In this document: in pieces, positions 36,975 to 45,163 of the stretch
Layout: each line of letters opens with the position of its first letter
Position numbering within the stretch: position 1 is the stretch's first letter
Source: Shimia thalassica
GTDB lineage: Bacteria; Pseudomonadota; Alphaproteobacteria; Rhodobacterales; Rhodobacteraceae
Reading direction: 5' to 3'
Length of the DNA stretch: 64,000 nt
Assembly (NCBI RefSeq): GCF_001458215.1
Contig: NZ_CYTW01000002.1
Location: forward strand, 310,001-374,000
Position numbers and translations under genes: made by a program
Notes under the pieces: model-generated
The model's input: only the letters and a program-made list of their open reading frames with translations
Told to the model about the DNA's origin: nothing
The model's database searches: none

Positions 36975-37757
36975 ATGTATAACTTTGATTATGAAAAGCC
37001 CTCCACCGTTGCAGATGCAGTTGCGGCGCTTGGAGACGAAGATGCACAGGCGCTGGGCGGCGGTCAGACGTTGATCCCGACGCTGAAGCAGCGACTGGCG
37101 TCTCCGACAACGTTGGTCAGCCTGTCAGGCATTTCCGAGATGCAGGGCATTACGGATGAGGGCGGCTCAATCACCATCGGAGGGGCAACCGTGCATGCGG
37201 ATGTGGCTTCTAATGGCGCGATTGCGGCCCTGTCCGATCTTGCGGGCAACATTGGCGATCCGGCGGTGCGCAACCGGGGCACCATTGGTGGCTCGTTGGC
37301 CAACAACGATCCTTCGGCCTGTTATCCGTCTGCGGCGCTAGGGTTGGGGGCAACTATCGTCACCAACACCCGTGAAATTGCAGCGGATGACTATTTCCAG
37401 GGGATGTTCTCAACGGCACTGGACGAAGGTGAAATCATCACCGCCGTGAAAGTGCCCAAGCCCGAGGCTGCGAACTATCAAAAGTTCGAACAGCCAGCAT
37501 CGCGGTTTGCCTTGGTCGGTGTGTTCGTTGCCAAGACATCTGGTGGTGTCCGCGTGGCTGTGACGGGGGCTTCCGAAGAAGGGGTCTTCCGTTGGTCAGA
37601 GGCCGAAGCTGCGTTGAATGGCAATTTCTCGGCGGATGCCCTTGAAGGCATGGCGCCGGATGCGGACGGCATGATCGCCGATCTTCACGGCACCTCTGCG
37701 TATCGGGCGCATCTTGTTGGCGTTATGACACGCCGTGCGGTTGCGGCCTGTAGCTAG
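36975..37757 (+). CDS. coxM: Molybdenum hydroxylase medium subunit, CoxM-like (FAD)
   Basis: 260 aa flavoprotein that passes electrons to the acceptor. FAD-binding loops are ALGGGQTLIPTLKQRL (residues ~33-48) and NRGTIGGSLANNDPSACYPSAAL (~97-120). The C-terminal CO-dehydrogenase flavoprotein domain ends near MTRRAVAACS. AGGAGG lies just upstream of the ATG and the coxL stop is 14 bases away. Last gene of the cluster, followed by a strong terminator. Confidence 0.96.
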   Translation: MYNFDYEKPSTVADAVAALGDEDAQALGGGQTLIPTLKQRLASPTTLVSLSGISEMQGITDEGGSITIGGATVHADVASNGAIAALSDLAGNIGDPAVRNRGTIGGSLANNDPSACYPSAALGLGATIVTNTREIAADDYFQGMFSTALDEGEIITAVKVPKPEAANYQKFEQPASRFALVGVFVAKTSGGVRVAVTGASEEGVFRWSEAEAALNGNFSADALEGMAPDADGMIADLHGTSAYRAHLVGVMTRRAVAACS

Positions 37758-37783
37758 GTTCGATCCAAGCCAAGACACACAAC

Positions 37784-37813
37784 AAAAGGCCGCTCACAAT
37801 CGAGCGGCCTTTT
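37784..37813. terminator. Bidirectional terminator between coxM and the convergent DLH-like gene
   Basis: AAAAGGCCGCTC (37784-37795) and GAGCGGCCTTTT (37802-37813) are exact complements with a 6-base loop. It has a U-run on either strand and sits between two convergent stops. Confidence 0.9.
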
Positions 37814-37819
37814 CGTTTT

Positions 37820-38557
37820 TCAGCGGTTTTTGTCCAGAAAATCCAAAGTGCGCTTGCGGGCGAGTTTTGCCGCCACCGCATCATATTGACCGTCGGTCGT
37901 GATCGAGAACCCCGGATCGACAATGGGATAGTGATAGACTTTGTTGGCTTTGTTTTGTGCAACCAGCTCTTGCTCGAGAAACTGGATCGGTGCGCCGTCT
38001 TCCTGCGTTTCGGCGAAATGTGTCAGGATGGGCATGTCAGCGTTTTCGAAATCAACGGGGCCGACTTTGGCCAATAGGTTTGGCAAGGGTTCAAAAGCAA
38101 CCACGGCATCAACGTTGAGACCTTCCATGCCAGCCTTCAAGGCGACGGTTGCGCCGAAATCAAAGCCTACCAAGGCAATGTCATCCGCATCGACACTGGG
38201 GCGCACCGAAAGATAGGTGAGCGCATCCGTGATCGTGCGTTTCAGGCGGATGCGTTGTGCGTCGATATCCTCGTGCATCATAAGGGCGCGGGCCGCTTCG
38301 GGGGTCGCAGGGGATTTTCCGGCAAACATGTCGGGCATCAGCACCACATAGCCCTGATCTGCAAAACGCTGCGCCTCAAGCTGCATCTTCTCGGAGGGTC
38401 CACTCCAGTCGTGCAGCAACAAGACGGCAGGGGCGTCGTCTGCGTCTTGTGGAAAGAAGAGGTGCCCCGTCTCTCCACGTCCAAAGGTGATTTCACTGGC
38501 ATTGGCAGCCCCTGCCATCATCAGTGCAATAACCGCAGCCCAAATAGGTTTCATCAT
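37820..38557 (-). CDS. Secreted dienelactone-hydrolase-fold protein, catalytic residues altered
   Basis: 245 aa. Signal peptide MMKPIWAAVIALMMAGAANA, so periplasmic. The alpha/beta-hydrolase fold of the DLH family is clear (APAVLLLHDWSG, YVVLMPDMFAGKSP, FDFGATVAL, VYHYPIVDPGFS). The nucleophile elbow, G-x-C/S-x-G in active members, is GFDFG with Asp 133. The usual HGF reads DPGF, so the catalytic His position is Pro 215. It is probably a non-hydrolytic binding protein, or uses other chemistry. Convergent with coxM; no known partner. Confidence 0.85.
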   Translation of the reverse strand: MMKPIWAAVIALMMAGAANASEITFGRGETGHLFFPQDADDAPAVLLLHDWSGPSEKMQLEAQRFADQGYVVLMPDMFAGKSPATPEAARALMMHEDIDAQRIRLKRTITDALTYLSVRPSVDADDIALVGFDFGATVALKAGMEGLNVDAVVAFEPLPNLLAKVGPVDFENADMPILTHFAETQEDGAPIQFLEQELVAQNKANKVYHYPIVDPGFSITTDGQYDAVAAKLARKRTLDFLDKNR

Positions 38558-38673
38558 TTCCCAGTCTCATTTTAAAGTACTGTTTTGATTTGGGGAGGCT
38601 GCGCGCAAATACAAGCCATGCGCGGTCACAAATTTTGTGCGCGGATGTAGGGCAAACTGTGCGGATTTGTAAT

Positions 38674-39273
38674 TCAGGTTGGCTTGCGTGCGACCAGATC
38701 GATCAGGGCAGACTTTCCGGAATGTCCTTTGCCTTCGTCAAGCGTGCGTTCATACGCGCGGCATTCCAGAATGTCCCATCCAGTGAAAGCGTCCCGAAGC
38801 ATGTCTTCCGTGTAGAGGTTTTCCACGGCAGAAGGGCCACCGGTTCCGAATTCTAGCTGTTTGGGCGTATATCCGTGCAGCATCACAAGGCCACCGGGTT
38901 TGGTTGCCTGCTTCATCTTCTGGAATTGAAGGGCGCGGGCCTCTGGGCCCACAAATTGAATGAACACACCCGTCACCACGTCATAGTCGCGCGCAGGCCA
39001 AGGGTCTTTCAATATGTCAGCTTCGAGAAAGGTGACGGTCACATTTCGGGCTTTGGCCAGATCCTGGGCGCGGACGATCGCCGAGGGGGCAAATTCCAGT
39101 GCCGTCACCTCTATGCCCTGTTCTGCCATGAAGACAGAATTGCGCCCTTCACCATCAGCAACCGACAAAGCAGATTCGCCTGATGCGAGGTATGATTGAT
39201 GATCAATCAAAAACTGAGCAGGGGCGGTCCCGAAAACATAATCATCCGAGGCTGCGAAACGTTCTTCCCACAT
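38674..39273 (-). CDS. Class I SAM-dependent methyltransferase
   Basis: 199 aa cytoplasmic protein. MWEERFAASDDYVFGTAPAQFL resembles the N-terminus of the tellurite/thiopurine (TehB/TPMT-like) methyltransferases. The SAM site is ALSVADGEGRNSVFMAEQG (motif I) and ALEFAPSAI. The start at 39273 matches that family N-terminus; an in-frame ATG at 39330 overlaps the infC terminator region. Substrate unknown; a detoxification role is inference from the family. Confidence 0.88.
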   Translation of the reverse strand: MWEERFAASDDYVFGTAPAQFLIDHQSYLASGESALSVADGEGRNSVFMAEQGIEVTALEFAPSAIVRAQDLAKARNVTVTFLEADILKDPWPARDYDVVTGVFIQFVGPEARALQFQKMKQATKPGGLVMLHGYTPKQLEFGTGGPSAVENLYTEDMLRDAFTGWDILECRAYERTLDEGKGHSGKSALIDLVARKPT

Positions 39274-39311
39274 CGTGTTTTCCCATTCTGTTGGTTCTTG
39301 CAATAAAAGAA

Positions 39312-39338
39312 GCCCCCGCCTGAAATTCAAGCGGGGGC
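39312..39338 (-). terminator. Terminator of infC
   Basis: GCCCCCGC (39312-39319) and GCGGGGGC (39331-39338) are complementary; the loop contains TGAAATTCA. On the minus strand it lies 26 bases after the infC stop and is followed by TTCTTTTATTG. Confidence 0.8.
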
Positions 39339-39363
39339 GAAAAACTTTGCAGTGATGGAGTGG

Positions 39364-39909
39364 TTACTTTGGAAGCGGGCCAATCATCATGATCATCTGA
39401 CGACCTTCCATCTTGGGCATGCTCTCGACCTTGCCCAGTTCTTTGGTGTCTTCAGCGACACGCTCAAGAAGCTGGCGACCCAGATTCTGGTGGGCCATTT
39501 CGCGGCCACGGAAGCGCAGGGTCACTTTGACCTTATCGCCTTTTTCAAGGAATTTCACCACGTTGCGCATTTTGACGTCATAGTCATGCGTGTCGGTGTT
39601 GGGGCGGAACTTCACCTCTTTCACCTGAATCGTGGTTTGCTTTTTCCGAGCTTCGGATTCTCGCTTTTGTTGTTCGTACTTGAACTTACCATGGTCCATG
39701 ATCTTGCAGACAGGCGGAGTCGCGTTAGGCGAAATCTCGACAAGGTCCAGACCCGCATCCTGTGCCATGCGAAGCGCTTCACCCGGTTGTACGACGCCTA
39801 CATTTTCGCCTTCTGCGCCAATCAGCCGAATTTCGGGTGCGCGGATGCGTTCATTGATGCGGGGGCCGGTGTCGCGTTGCGGAGGCGCGTTATGTGGTCT
39901 GCGTGCTAT
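39364..39909 (-). CDS. infC: Translation initiation factor IF-3, starting at an ATA codon
   Basis: 181 aa. IF-3 binds the 30S subunit and checks start codons. The first in-frame ATG (39768) would remove the conserved N-terminal domain. Extending the frame gives [19 protein letters not shown] and [20 protein letters not shown], standard IF-3 sequence, beginning at ATA (39909-39907). GAAGGA at 39923-39918 is 8 bases upstream. Rare start codons in infC (AUU in E. coli) let IF-3 repress its own translation, so this is expected biology with an unusual codon. The C-terminal domain and [14 protein letters not shown] are intact. Confidence 0.93.
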   Translation of the reverse strand: MARRPHNAPPQRDTGPRINERIRAPEIRLIGAEGENVGVVQPGEALRMAQDAGLDLVEISPNATPPVCKIMDHGKFKYEQQKRESEARKKQTTIQVKEVKFRPNTDTHDYDVKMRNVVKFLEKGDKVKVTLRFRGREMAHQNLGRQLLERVAEDTKELGKVESMPKMEGRQMIMMIGPLPK

Positions 39910-40103
39910 GGTATTGTTCCTTCAATAGCGGATATTACGTGGCCGGTAATCTAGTGGGGCTGCCGTGCTGATACAAGCGGTTAATCCGCATTGATGAGCC
40001 GATTTTGCCGAGTTTCCCCCTTGCTGTTGCAATGCAGCGTTGGCATCAGGAAACCAGAGCCGCTGACCGGCTATCGGGGCGGTACGGATAGGAGAATAAA
40101 AAG

Positions 40104-40838
40104 ATGAAAAATCTGATTTGGGTGGTTGTGCTGCTGGGGGCTGCTGCTGCCGGATACTTTTTCATGATGAACAAAGAGGCCGAAGTCGTCGCAGAACCGG
40201 AATCGACACCTCTGAAGACGCAAATTGAGACGGCTGTAGAAGAAACTGCAATCGCGGCTGAAGAAGCCGTGGAAACTGTGACAGAGCAGGTTGAAGAAAC
40301 TGTTGCTGCTGCTCAGGAAGCTGCGGAAGAAGCTGTTGAAGCGGCAACCGAAGAAGCCGAAGAGGCTGTAGAGGCCGCGACTGAAGCTGCAACCGAGGCA
40401 GCCGAAGAAGTGATGTCCACAGTAGAAGAAGCTGCTGAAGAAGCCACCGAAACAGCTGGCGAAGTTGCTGCCGCCGCTGAAGAAGCTGCGGACAGCGCCA
40501 TGTCGTCCGTCACCGAGCAGGCCTCTGATGTTGCTGCCGCTGCAGAAGACACTGCTGAAGAAGCCGCGTCCGCTGCTGCAGAGCAAGCAGAAGAAGTCAC
40601 ATCTTCTGTGACCGAGCAGGCCGCAGAAGCCGCAGAAGCAGCTGCGCCTTCTATGGGCATGGCGGATCTCTTGACCGTTGATGGTTTCGACATGACCAAA
40701 GTGTCTGAAATGATCGACGCATCGGATCTGGATGTTTTGCAAAAGACGGCTCTTAAAACATCGATCGAGCAGGCCCAGAACAATCCTGAATTGCTGACAC
40801 AGGCGCTGGAAACTGCAAAATCCGCTTTGGGTATGTAA
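40104..40838 (+). CDS. Membrane-anchored Ala/Glu-rich helical protein with small C-terminal domain
   Basis: 244 aa. The N-terminal membrane anchor MKNLIWVVVLLGAAAAGYFF is followed by residues ~30-180 of almost pure Ala/Glu/Val/Thr in irregular repeats (AEEAVEAATEE and variants), likely one long amphipathic helix or coiled coil in the periplasm. The last ~55 residues are ordinary globular sequence (MADLLTVDGFDMTKVSEMIDASDL...). ATG at 40104 has GGAG upstream. The central repeats resemble apolipophorin or LEA-like helices. I do not recognise a family. Divergent from infC. Confidence 0.85.
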   Translation: MKNLIWVVVLLGAAAAGYFFMMNKEAEVVAEPESTPLKTQIETAVEETAIAAEEAVETVTEQVEETVAAAQEAAEEAVEAATEEAEEAVEAATEAATEAAEEVMSTVEEAAEEATETAGEVAAAAEEAADSAMSSVTEQASDVAAAAEDTAEEAASAAAEQAEEVTSSVTEQAAEAAEAAAPSMGMADLLTVDGFDMTKVSEMIDASDLDVLQKTALKTSIEQAQNNPELLTQALETAKSALGM

Positions 40839-40890
40839 TCCCGAAATGAGTGCCCAAACAGCGGCATTCTGAAAGATCCGGAACACTTTG

Positions 40891-40918
40891 AAATGGCCGT
40901 CCTTGGGGGCGGCCATTT
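40891..40918 (+). terminator. Terminator of the Ala/Glu-rich protein gene
   Basis: AAATGGCCGTCC (40891-40902) pairs with GGGCGGCCATTT (40907-40918), with one G-T wobble, around TTGG; TCTTG follows. It lies 52 bases after the stop. Confidence 0.75.
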
Positions 40919-41051
40919 TCTTGTTTGGCGGCCTGTACGGCGTATACGCACTCAAATTTCGGGAATTTGCCTTAGTTTTTCCAGATTTTGATGAAAAGAA
41001 CGTCGGATATTCAGAGATTTCAATTTTCGCAGACTTTATGGAGCCTGGACA

Positions 41052-42968
41052 ATGGCCGATCAGAATGCTTCACGACCGATGTTTACATGGGGGCGCTCTA
41101 AGCGCCTCGGGGGCTTGCTTGCCCAAGCACAGGATGGTTCTGGACGGTCTCGCTTTGCACCGACTTTGAGAGGCGTCATTTTTTCGATGATGATGCTGGT
41201 TGCCGTTGTTCCCATTGTCGGGTTTTACACTTGGGTTGAACGCAACTCCTATCAAAGAGAATTGAACGCGGTTCACGAAAGCCATTTGCTGATTGCGAAA
41301 AACCTGTCTTCCGCATTGTCGCGATACGCCAAGGACGCAAAATCTGTGTTCGCCCTTGCGGTGAGCAACATGCAAGACGCTGACATGACAGACGAATTTG
41401 GTCTGGCACTGTCTAAATTTCACATCTGTCACATCGTTATTCTGGATGCAGACGGACAAGAAGTCTCGCGCATGAATGGAGACAATGACCATCCCGGAGA
41501 ACTGCCAACTCCATCACTGTTGAAAGAGCTTGTTCAAACGGCGCAGGCCGCAGATGGAGAGATTGTGATCTCGGGTATTCGCCACCACCACGACGAGCCG
41601 CATTTCTTTATCTTGCAAGCTCTGGCAGGTGGACAAGTTGCTGTGGCGCCTCTTAGCCCAGCCTATGTCGTTGAACTGCAAAAATCCATTGCCTTCGGGG
41701 AACGCGGCCATTCGATGATGGTGGATCAGGATGGATTGGTCGTCGCGCACCCGAACGCCGAATGGCAACGAATTTCAAAAGACGCCAAAAAACTGTCGGT
41801 TGTTCAGGCGATGATCGGCGGCGGCACAGGCGTAATGCAGTTTTATTCACCGCCGATGCAGGCTGATATGATTGCAGGATACACTTTTGTTCCCGAAACG
41901 GGGTGGGGCGTGATGGTGCCGCAGCCTTTGAGCGAATTGGCAGACAAGGCAAACGAGTCTCGCACCGCTGCGATTGCCATCGCCGTGATGCAGTTTTCGC
42001 TGGCCGTATTGATAAGCCTTTGGCTGTCGTCATGGTTGACGAAACCGATCCGCAAGATTTCCGAAGGATCGACACGTCTGGCCCAGGGGGATCTGGATTC
42101 TCGTGTCGGTGAATTGCCAGACATGACCCCTTATGAAATTGTACGTACAGCAGAAGCCTTTGACGCAATGGGCGATGGTATCAAGATGATGACCGTGCGC
42201 CTCAAGGACGCGCTTCAAGAGGCCGAGCGAATTTCCGGAGAGCGTGCGCGGCTGCTTGAGGCGGCAGAGCGAGCCAGCGAAGTAAAGTCCCAGTTCGTCT
42301 CGATGGTCAGCCATGAATTGCGCACGCCGTTGACGTCCATCAAGGGATCGCTTGAACTTATGAACGTGCAGGCCAAGGGCCAGTTGGCACCCGAAGTGGC
42401 AACGCTTCTTGAAATTGCCATCCGGAACGGTCGGCGCCTCGCGGTTTTGATTGATGATCTGCTGGATCTGGAACAGCTTGATGCGCACAAGTTGAACTTT
42501 TCGTTCGAGCAGATTGAAATGGGGGATCTCGTGCAAGAGGCTGTGACGACACACGCCGGATACGCAACTTTGGCCGGAGTTCATCTGCATTTTACGCCAC
42601 CGGAAACGGCAGTGAAGGTCGAGGCCGATTACAGTCGCCTTATGCAGGTGATGGCCAACCTGTTATCCAACGCGTCCAAATTTTCGCAAAGCGGCGATGA
42701 TGTGTATGTATCGGTCAGTACCGAACAGGGCAAAGCGGTCATTCGCGTCGAAGATCACGGTATGGGCATCCCCGAAGGCACCGGAGACAGCATTTTTGAA
42801 GCGTTCACACAGCTGGATTCCTCGGATCGTCGGGTCGTTGGCGGCAGTGGTCTGGGGTTGAACATCTCGCGCACGATCGTCGAACGCCACAAAGGTACTT
42901 TGACCTATGAAAGCGTTCTGGGCGAAGGCACGACCTTTATCGTGACCTTGCCGCTTGAACAAAGTTGA
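41052..42968 (+). CDS. Membrane sensor histidine kinase with periplasmic Cache-like domain
   Basis: 638 aa. Membrane helix 1 (~residues 45-65), a ~230-residue periplasmic sensor with Cache features (HSMMVDQDGLVVAHPNAEW, GYTFVPETGWGVMVPQP), helix 2 (AIAVMQFSLAVLISLWLSSWL), a HAMP domain, HisKA with FVSMVSHELRTPLTSIKG and HATPase_c with N (MANLLSNASKF), G1 (VEDHGMGIPE) and G2 (GGSGLGLNI) boxes. No response regulator is adjacent, so it is an orphan kinase. A terminator follows. Ligand unknown. Confidence 0.92.
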   Translation: MADQNASRPMFTWGRSKRLGGLLAQAQDGSGRSRFAPTLRGVIFSMMMLVAVVPIVGFYTWVERNSYQRELNAVHESHLLIAKNLSSALSRYAKDAKSVFALAVSNMQDADMTDEFGLALSKFHICHIVILDADGQEVSRMNGDNDHPGELPTPSLLKELVQTAQAADGEIVISGIRHHHDEPHFFILQALAGGQVAVAPLSPAYVVELQKSIAFGERGHSMMVDQDGLVVAHPNAEWQRISKDAKKLSVVQAMIGGGTGVMQFYSPPMQADMIAGYTFVPETGWGVMVPQPLSELADKANESRTAAIAIAVMQFSLAVLISLWLSSWLTKPIRKISEGSTRLAQGDLDSRVGELPDMTPYEIVRTAEAFDAMGDGIKMMTVRLKDALQEAERISGERARLLEAAERASEVKSQFVSMVSHELRTPLTSIKGSLELMNVQAKGQLAPEVATLLEIAIRNGRRLAVLIDDLLDLEQLDAHKLNFSFEQIEMGDLVQEAVTTHAGYATLAGVHLHFTPPETAVKVEADYSRLMQVMANLLSNASKFSQSGDDVYVSVSTEQGKAVIRVEDHGMGIPEGTGDSIFEAFTQLDSSDRRVVGGSGLGLNISRTIVERHKGTLTYESVLGEGTTFIVTLPLEQS

Positions 42969-42976
42969 CCCAACAA

Positions 42977-43003
42977 AAAAGCCGCCCCGAGAGGGGCGGC
43001 TTT
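42977..43003 (+). terminator. Terminator of the sensor kinase gene
   Basis: AAAAGCCGCCCC (42977-42988) pairs with GGGGCGGCTTT (42993-43003) around GAGA. It could also serve the convergent fpr gene. Confidence 0.8.
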
Positions 43004-43026
43004 GCCAAAAGAACGCTTGTTCTCTG

Positions 43027-43884
43027 TTAGTCCAGGAATGCTTTTTCGACCACGTATTGCGCGGGCTTTGAATTGGCACCTTCTTCAAGGCCTGCCGCTT
43101 CCAGCATATCCTTAAGCTCGAGATTGAACGCGAGGTTGCCGCAAATCATGGCGCGGTCATTTTGGGGGCAAAGTGGTTCAACACCCAAATCCTTATACGC
43201 TTCGCCAGAATTGATCAGATCGGTGATCCGGCCCATTTTAGCGCTCTCTTCACGCGTGGTGGTCGGGTAGTATTTGATCTTCTTCCAGAAGCCTTCACCG
43301 ATCACTTCGTTCAGAAGTTCGTCTTCTTTCAGCGACTCGATGATTTCACGACCATAGGTCAGCTCACCCGCTTCGCGGCAAGTGTGCGTAATGATGATCT
43401 CGTCATAGTCTTCATAAGTCTGTGGTTCGCGCAGCAATGACGCAAACGGCGCAAATCCAGTGCCGGTGGCAAAGAACCAAAGGCGTTTGCCCGGGATCAA
43501 CGCATCATGCACGAGGGTGCCCACAGGTTTGGGGCGCAGGATGATTTCATCGCCGACCTTGATGTGCTGCAGCTTTGATGTCAGTGGGCCGTCCTGCACC
43601 TTGATCGAGTAAAACTCAAGCTCTTCCTCCCAAGACGGGGATGCAATCGAATAGGCACGCAGAAGCGGTTTTTGCTTGCCGGTTTTAGGATCGGGATCGC
43701 CCATTAGGCCAATCATCACAAATTCACCAGACCGGAACCGCAGCGTCGCAGGGCGGCTGCACTTAAACGAGAACAGGCGGTCAGTGTAATGTTTGACCTC
43801 GGTCACGGTTTGCGCGTCGGGCAGGGTGGGCACTTTGGGTACGGCGGTTGCTTGGGCGTCGGTCACGGGTTTTTGCTCGGTCAT
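43027..43884 (-). CDS. fpr: Ferredoxin--NADP+ reductase
   Basis: 285 aa FAD enzyme that exchanges electrons between NADPH and ferredoxin/flavodoxin. FAD motif LLRAYSIASPSWEE (RxYS), an NADPH-binding ATGTGFAPFASLLRE region and a C-terminal end at YVVEKAFLD. The subclass is the bacterial (Azotobacter-type) FNR. It follows the cys genes on the same strand by 101 bases, and sulfite reductase needs reduced ferredoxin or NADPH, so co-function is plausible. Confidence 0.93.
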   Translation of the reverse strand: MTEQKPVTDAQATAVPKVPTLPDAQTVTEVKHYTDRLFSFKCSRPATLRFRSGEFVMIGLMGDPDPKTGKQKPLLRAYSIASPSWEEELEFYSIKVQDGPLTSKLQHIKVGDEIILRPKPVGTLVHDALIPGKRLWFFATGTGFAPFASLLREPQTYEDYDEIIITHTCREAGELTYGREIIESLKEDELLNEVIGEGFWKKIKYYPTTTREESAKMGRITDLINSGEAYKDLGVEPLCPQNDRAMICGNLAFNLELKDMLEAAGLEEGANSKPAQYVVEKAFLD

Positions 43885-43985
43885 ATGGTTTTAGGCGGAA
43901 AATCTCCGCCCCTCACTAGCAGTTCGTTGAGGTTTTTAAAGATGTATCTGGCTTATCGCTTTGATCTGGCGCAAATCACGCTGCG

Positions 43986-44405
43986 TTAAACAGCGGCAGC
44001 GCCACGCATGCGGGCCTGATAATCATGAGATTGCCAATCGGCACGGAACAGCCAGTCTTTTTCGGGCTGACGCGATGCCAGATCGTCGCTGATTTCGACT
44101 TCGTCAAAGCCACAGCGGCGTGCCATGGCGTATTGATCCGAGATCACATGACCTTTGGCGCGCAGCCGACCGTTGTATCCGGCAAGACGCAGTTGGCGGG
44201 CGATGGTAAAGCCCCGCCCATCAGCGAACGATGGAAAATCGACGCGGATCATGGTCACGCCGTCAAGTTGCGTCAGCAAAACAGCCGGATCCGTGTCCGA
44301 GGCTACATCAAGAGATGTGGTTCCGGCAGCGGCGTCGTCCAGCGCAGTGAACCCGGCGTCCCAAGTTTCCGGGCCAAAGCCCGTATCGGTCACGAGTACA
44401 GTCAT
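43986..44405 (-). CDS. DUF934 family protein linked to sulfate assimilation
   Basis: 139 aa cytoplasmic protein. DUF934 marks are IRVDFPSFADGRGFTIARQLRLAGYNGRLRAKGHVISDQYAMARRCGFDEVEI. Start 44405 overlaps cysH by 4 bases; the longer frame runs into cysH. DUF934 genes recur beside cysH and cysI in alpha- and betaproteobacteria, so it belongs to sulfite or APS reduction. The molecular role is not established. Confidence 0.9.
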   Translation of the reverse strand: MTVLVTDTGFGPETWDAGFTALDDAAAGTTSLDVASDTDPAVLLTQLDGVTMIRVDFPSFADGRGFTIARQLRLAGYNGRLRAKGHVISDQYAMARRCGFDEVEISDDLASRQPEKDWLFRADWQSHDYQARMRGAAAV

Positions 44406-45163
44406 GAGGTCTCTCCTATACGCACCATTTTGCCGTCGACAAAATGAATGCCACATTCTTCTTTGTTCTGATCGCGCCAGCGGCCGGCGCGGGGATCTTC
44501 GCCTTCCTTCACGGGGCTGGTGCAAGGGGCACACCCGATCGAAGGATAGCCTTTGGCCACCAATGGATGGCGGGGCAGGCGGTTTTCTACCATATAGGCC
44601 TGCACGTCTTCAGGGTTCCAATGGGCCAAAGGGTTAACCTTGATCCGTCCTGTGCCGTCCTCGACCTCGAAAAAATCAAGAGCGGCGCGTGTGCCGGACT
44701 GAAACCGTTTGCGGCCCGTGATCCAGCCGTCATAGCCCCCCAAAGCGCGTTGCAACGGGATCGTCTTGCGCAACATGCAGCAGGCATCCGTATCGCGCAG
44801 ACGCAATGCACCAAGCGGGTCGTCCCGCTTGATGTCTTCGTCATCCGCTTTGATGACCTTGACGTTGCGCAGACCCAGCCGTTCGGCGACCTCGGCCTGA
44901 TAGGCCAAGGTTTCCGGAAACAGCATCTGCGTGTCGACGAACAAGACCGGCGTGTCCTTGTCCGCAATCGCGGCAAGGTGCAGCAAAACCACGGACTCGG
45001 CCCCAAAGCTGGACACCAGAGCGATCTCGCCACCGTCTTTCAGCGCGCCACGGAACACATCCGTCGCACTGTGATGGCGGTAACGCGCATTCAGGTCCTC
45101 GACCTTTTCGCTGAGGGCGCGTCGATCCGCCCCCAACTCGGTCTGGATTTCATCAAGCGGCAT
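44402..45163 (-). CDS. cysH: Adenylylsulfate (APS) reductase, CysH family
   Basis: 253 aa. Reduces APS to sulfite. It has the paired cysteines CCMLRK and the C-terminal CAPC ... ECGIH, the four-Cys pattern of [4Fe-4S] APS reductases; PAPS reductases keep only the final Cys. Thus the substrate is probably APS. Also SSFGAESVVLLHL and the PP-loop-like region. It overlaps cysI by 11 bases and DUF934 by 4. Confidence 0.95.
   Translation of the reverse strand: MPLDEIQTELGADRRALSEKVEDLNARYRHHSATDVFRGALKDGGEIALVSSFGAESVVLLHLAAIADKDTPVLFVDTQMLFPETLAYQAEVAERLGLRNVKVIKADDEDIKRDDPLGALRLRDTDACCMLRKTIPLQRALGGYDGWITGRKRFQSGTRAALDFFEVEDGTGRIKVNPLAHWNPEDVQAYMVENRLPRHPLVAKGYPSIGCAPCTSPVKEGEDPRAGRWRDQNKEECGIHFVDGKMVRIGETS

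Noticed and set aside
40071..40955. 294-codon open frame on the minus strand
   Set aside because: It is the antisense of the Ala/Glu repeat gene; the frame is open because GCN/GAR codons give no stops in reverse. The translation is an unnatural Ser/Phe/Cys mix.
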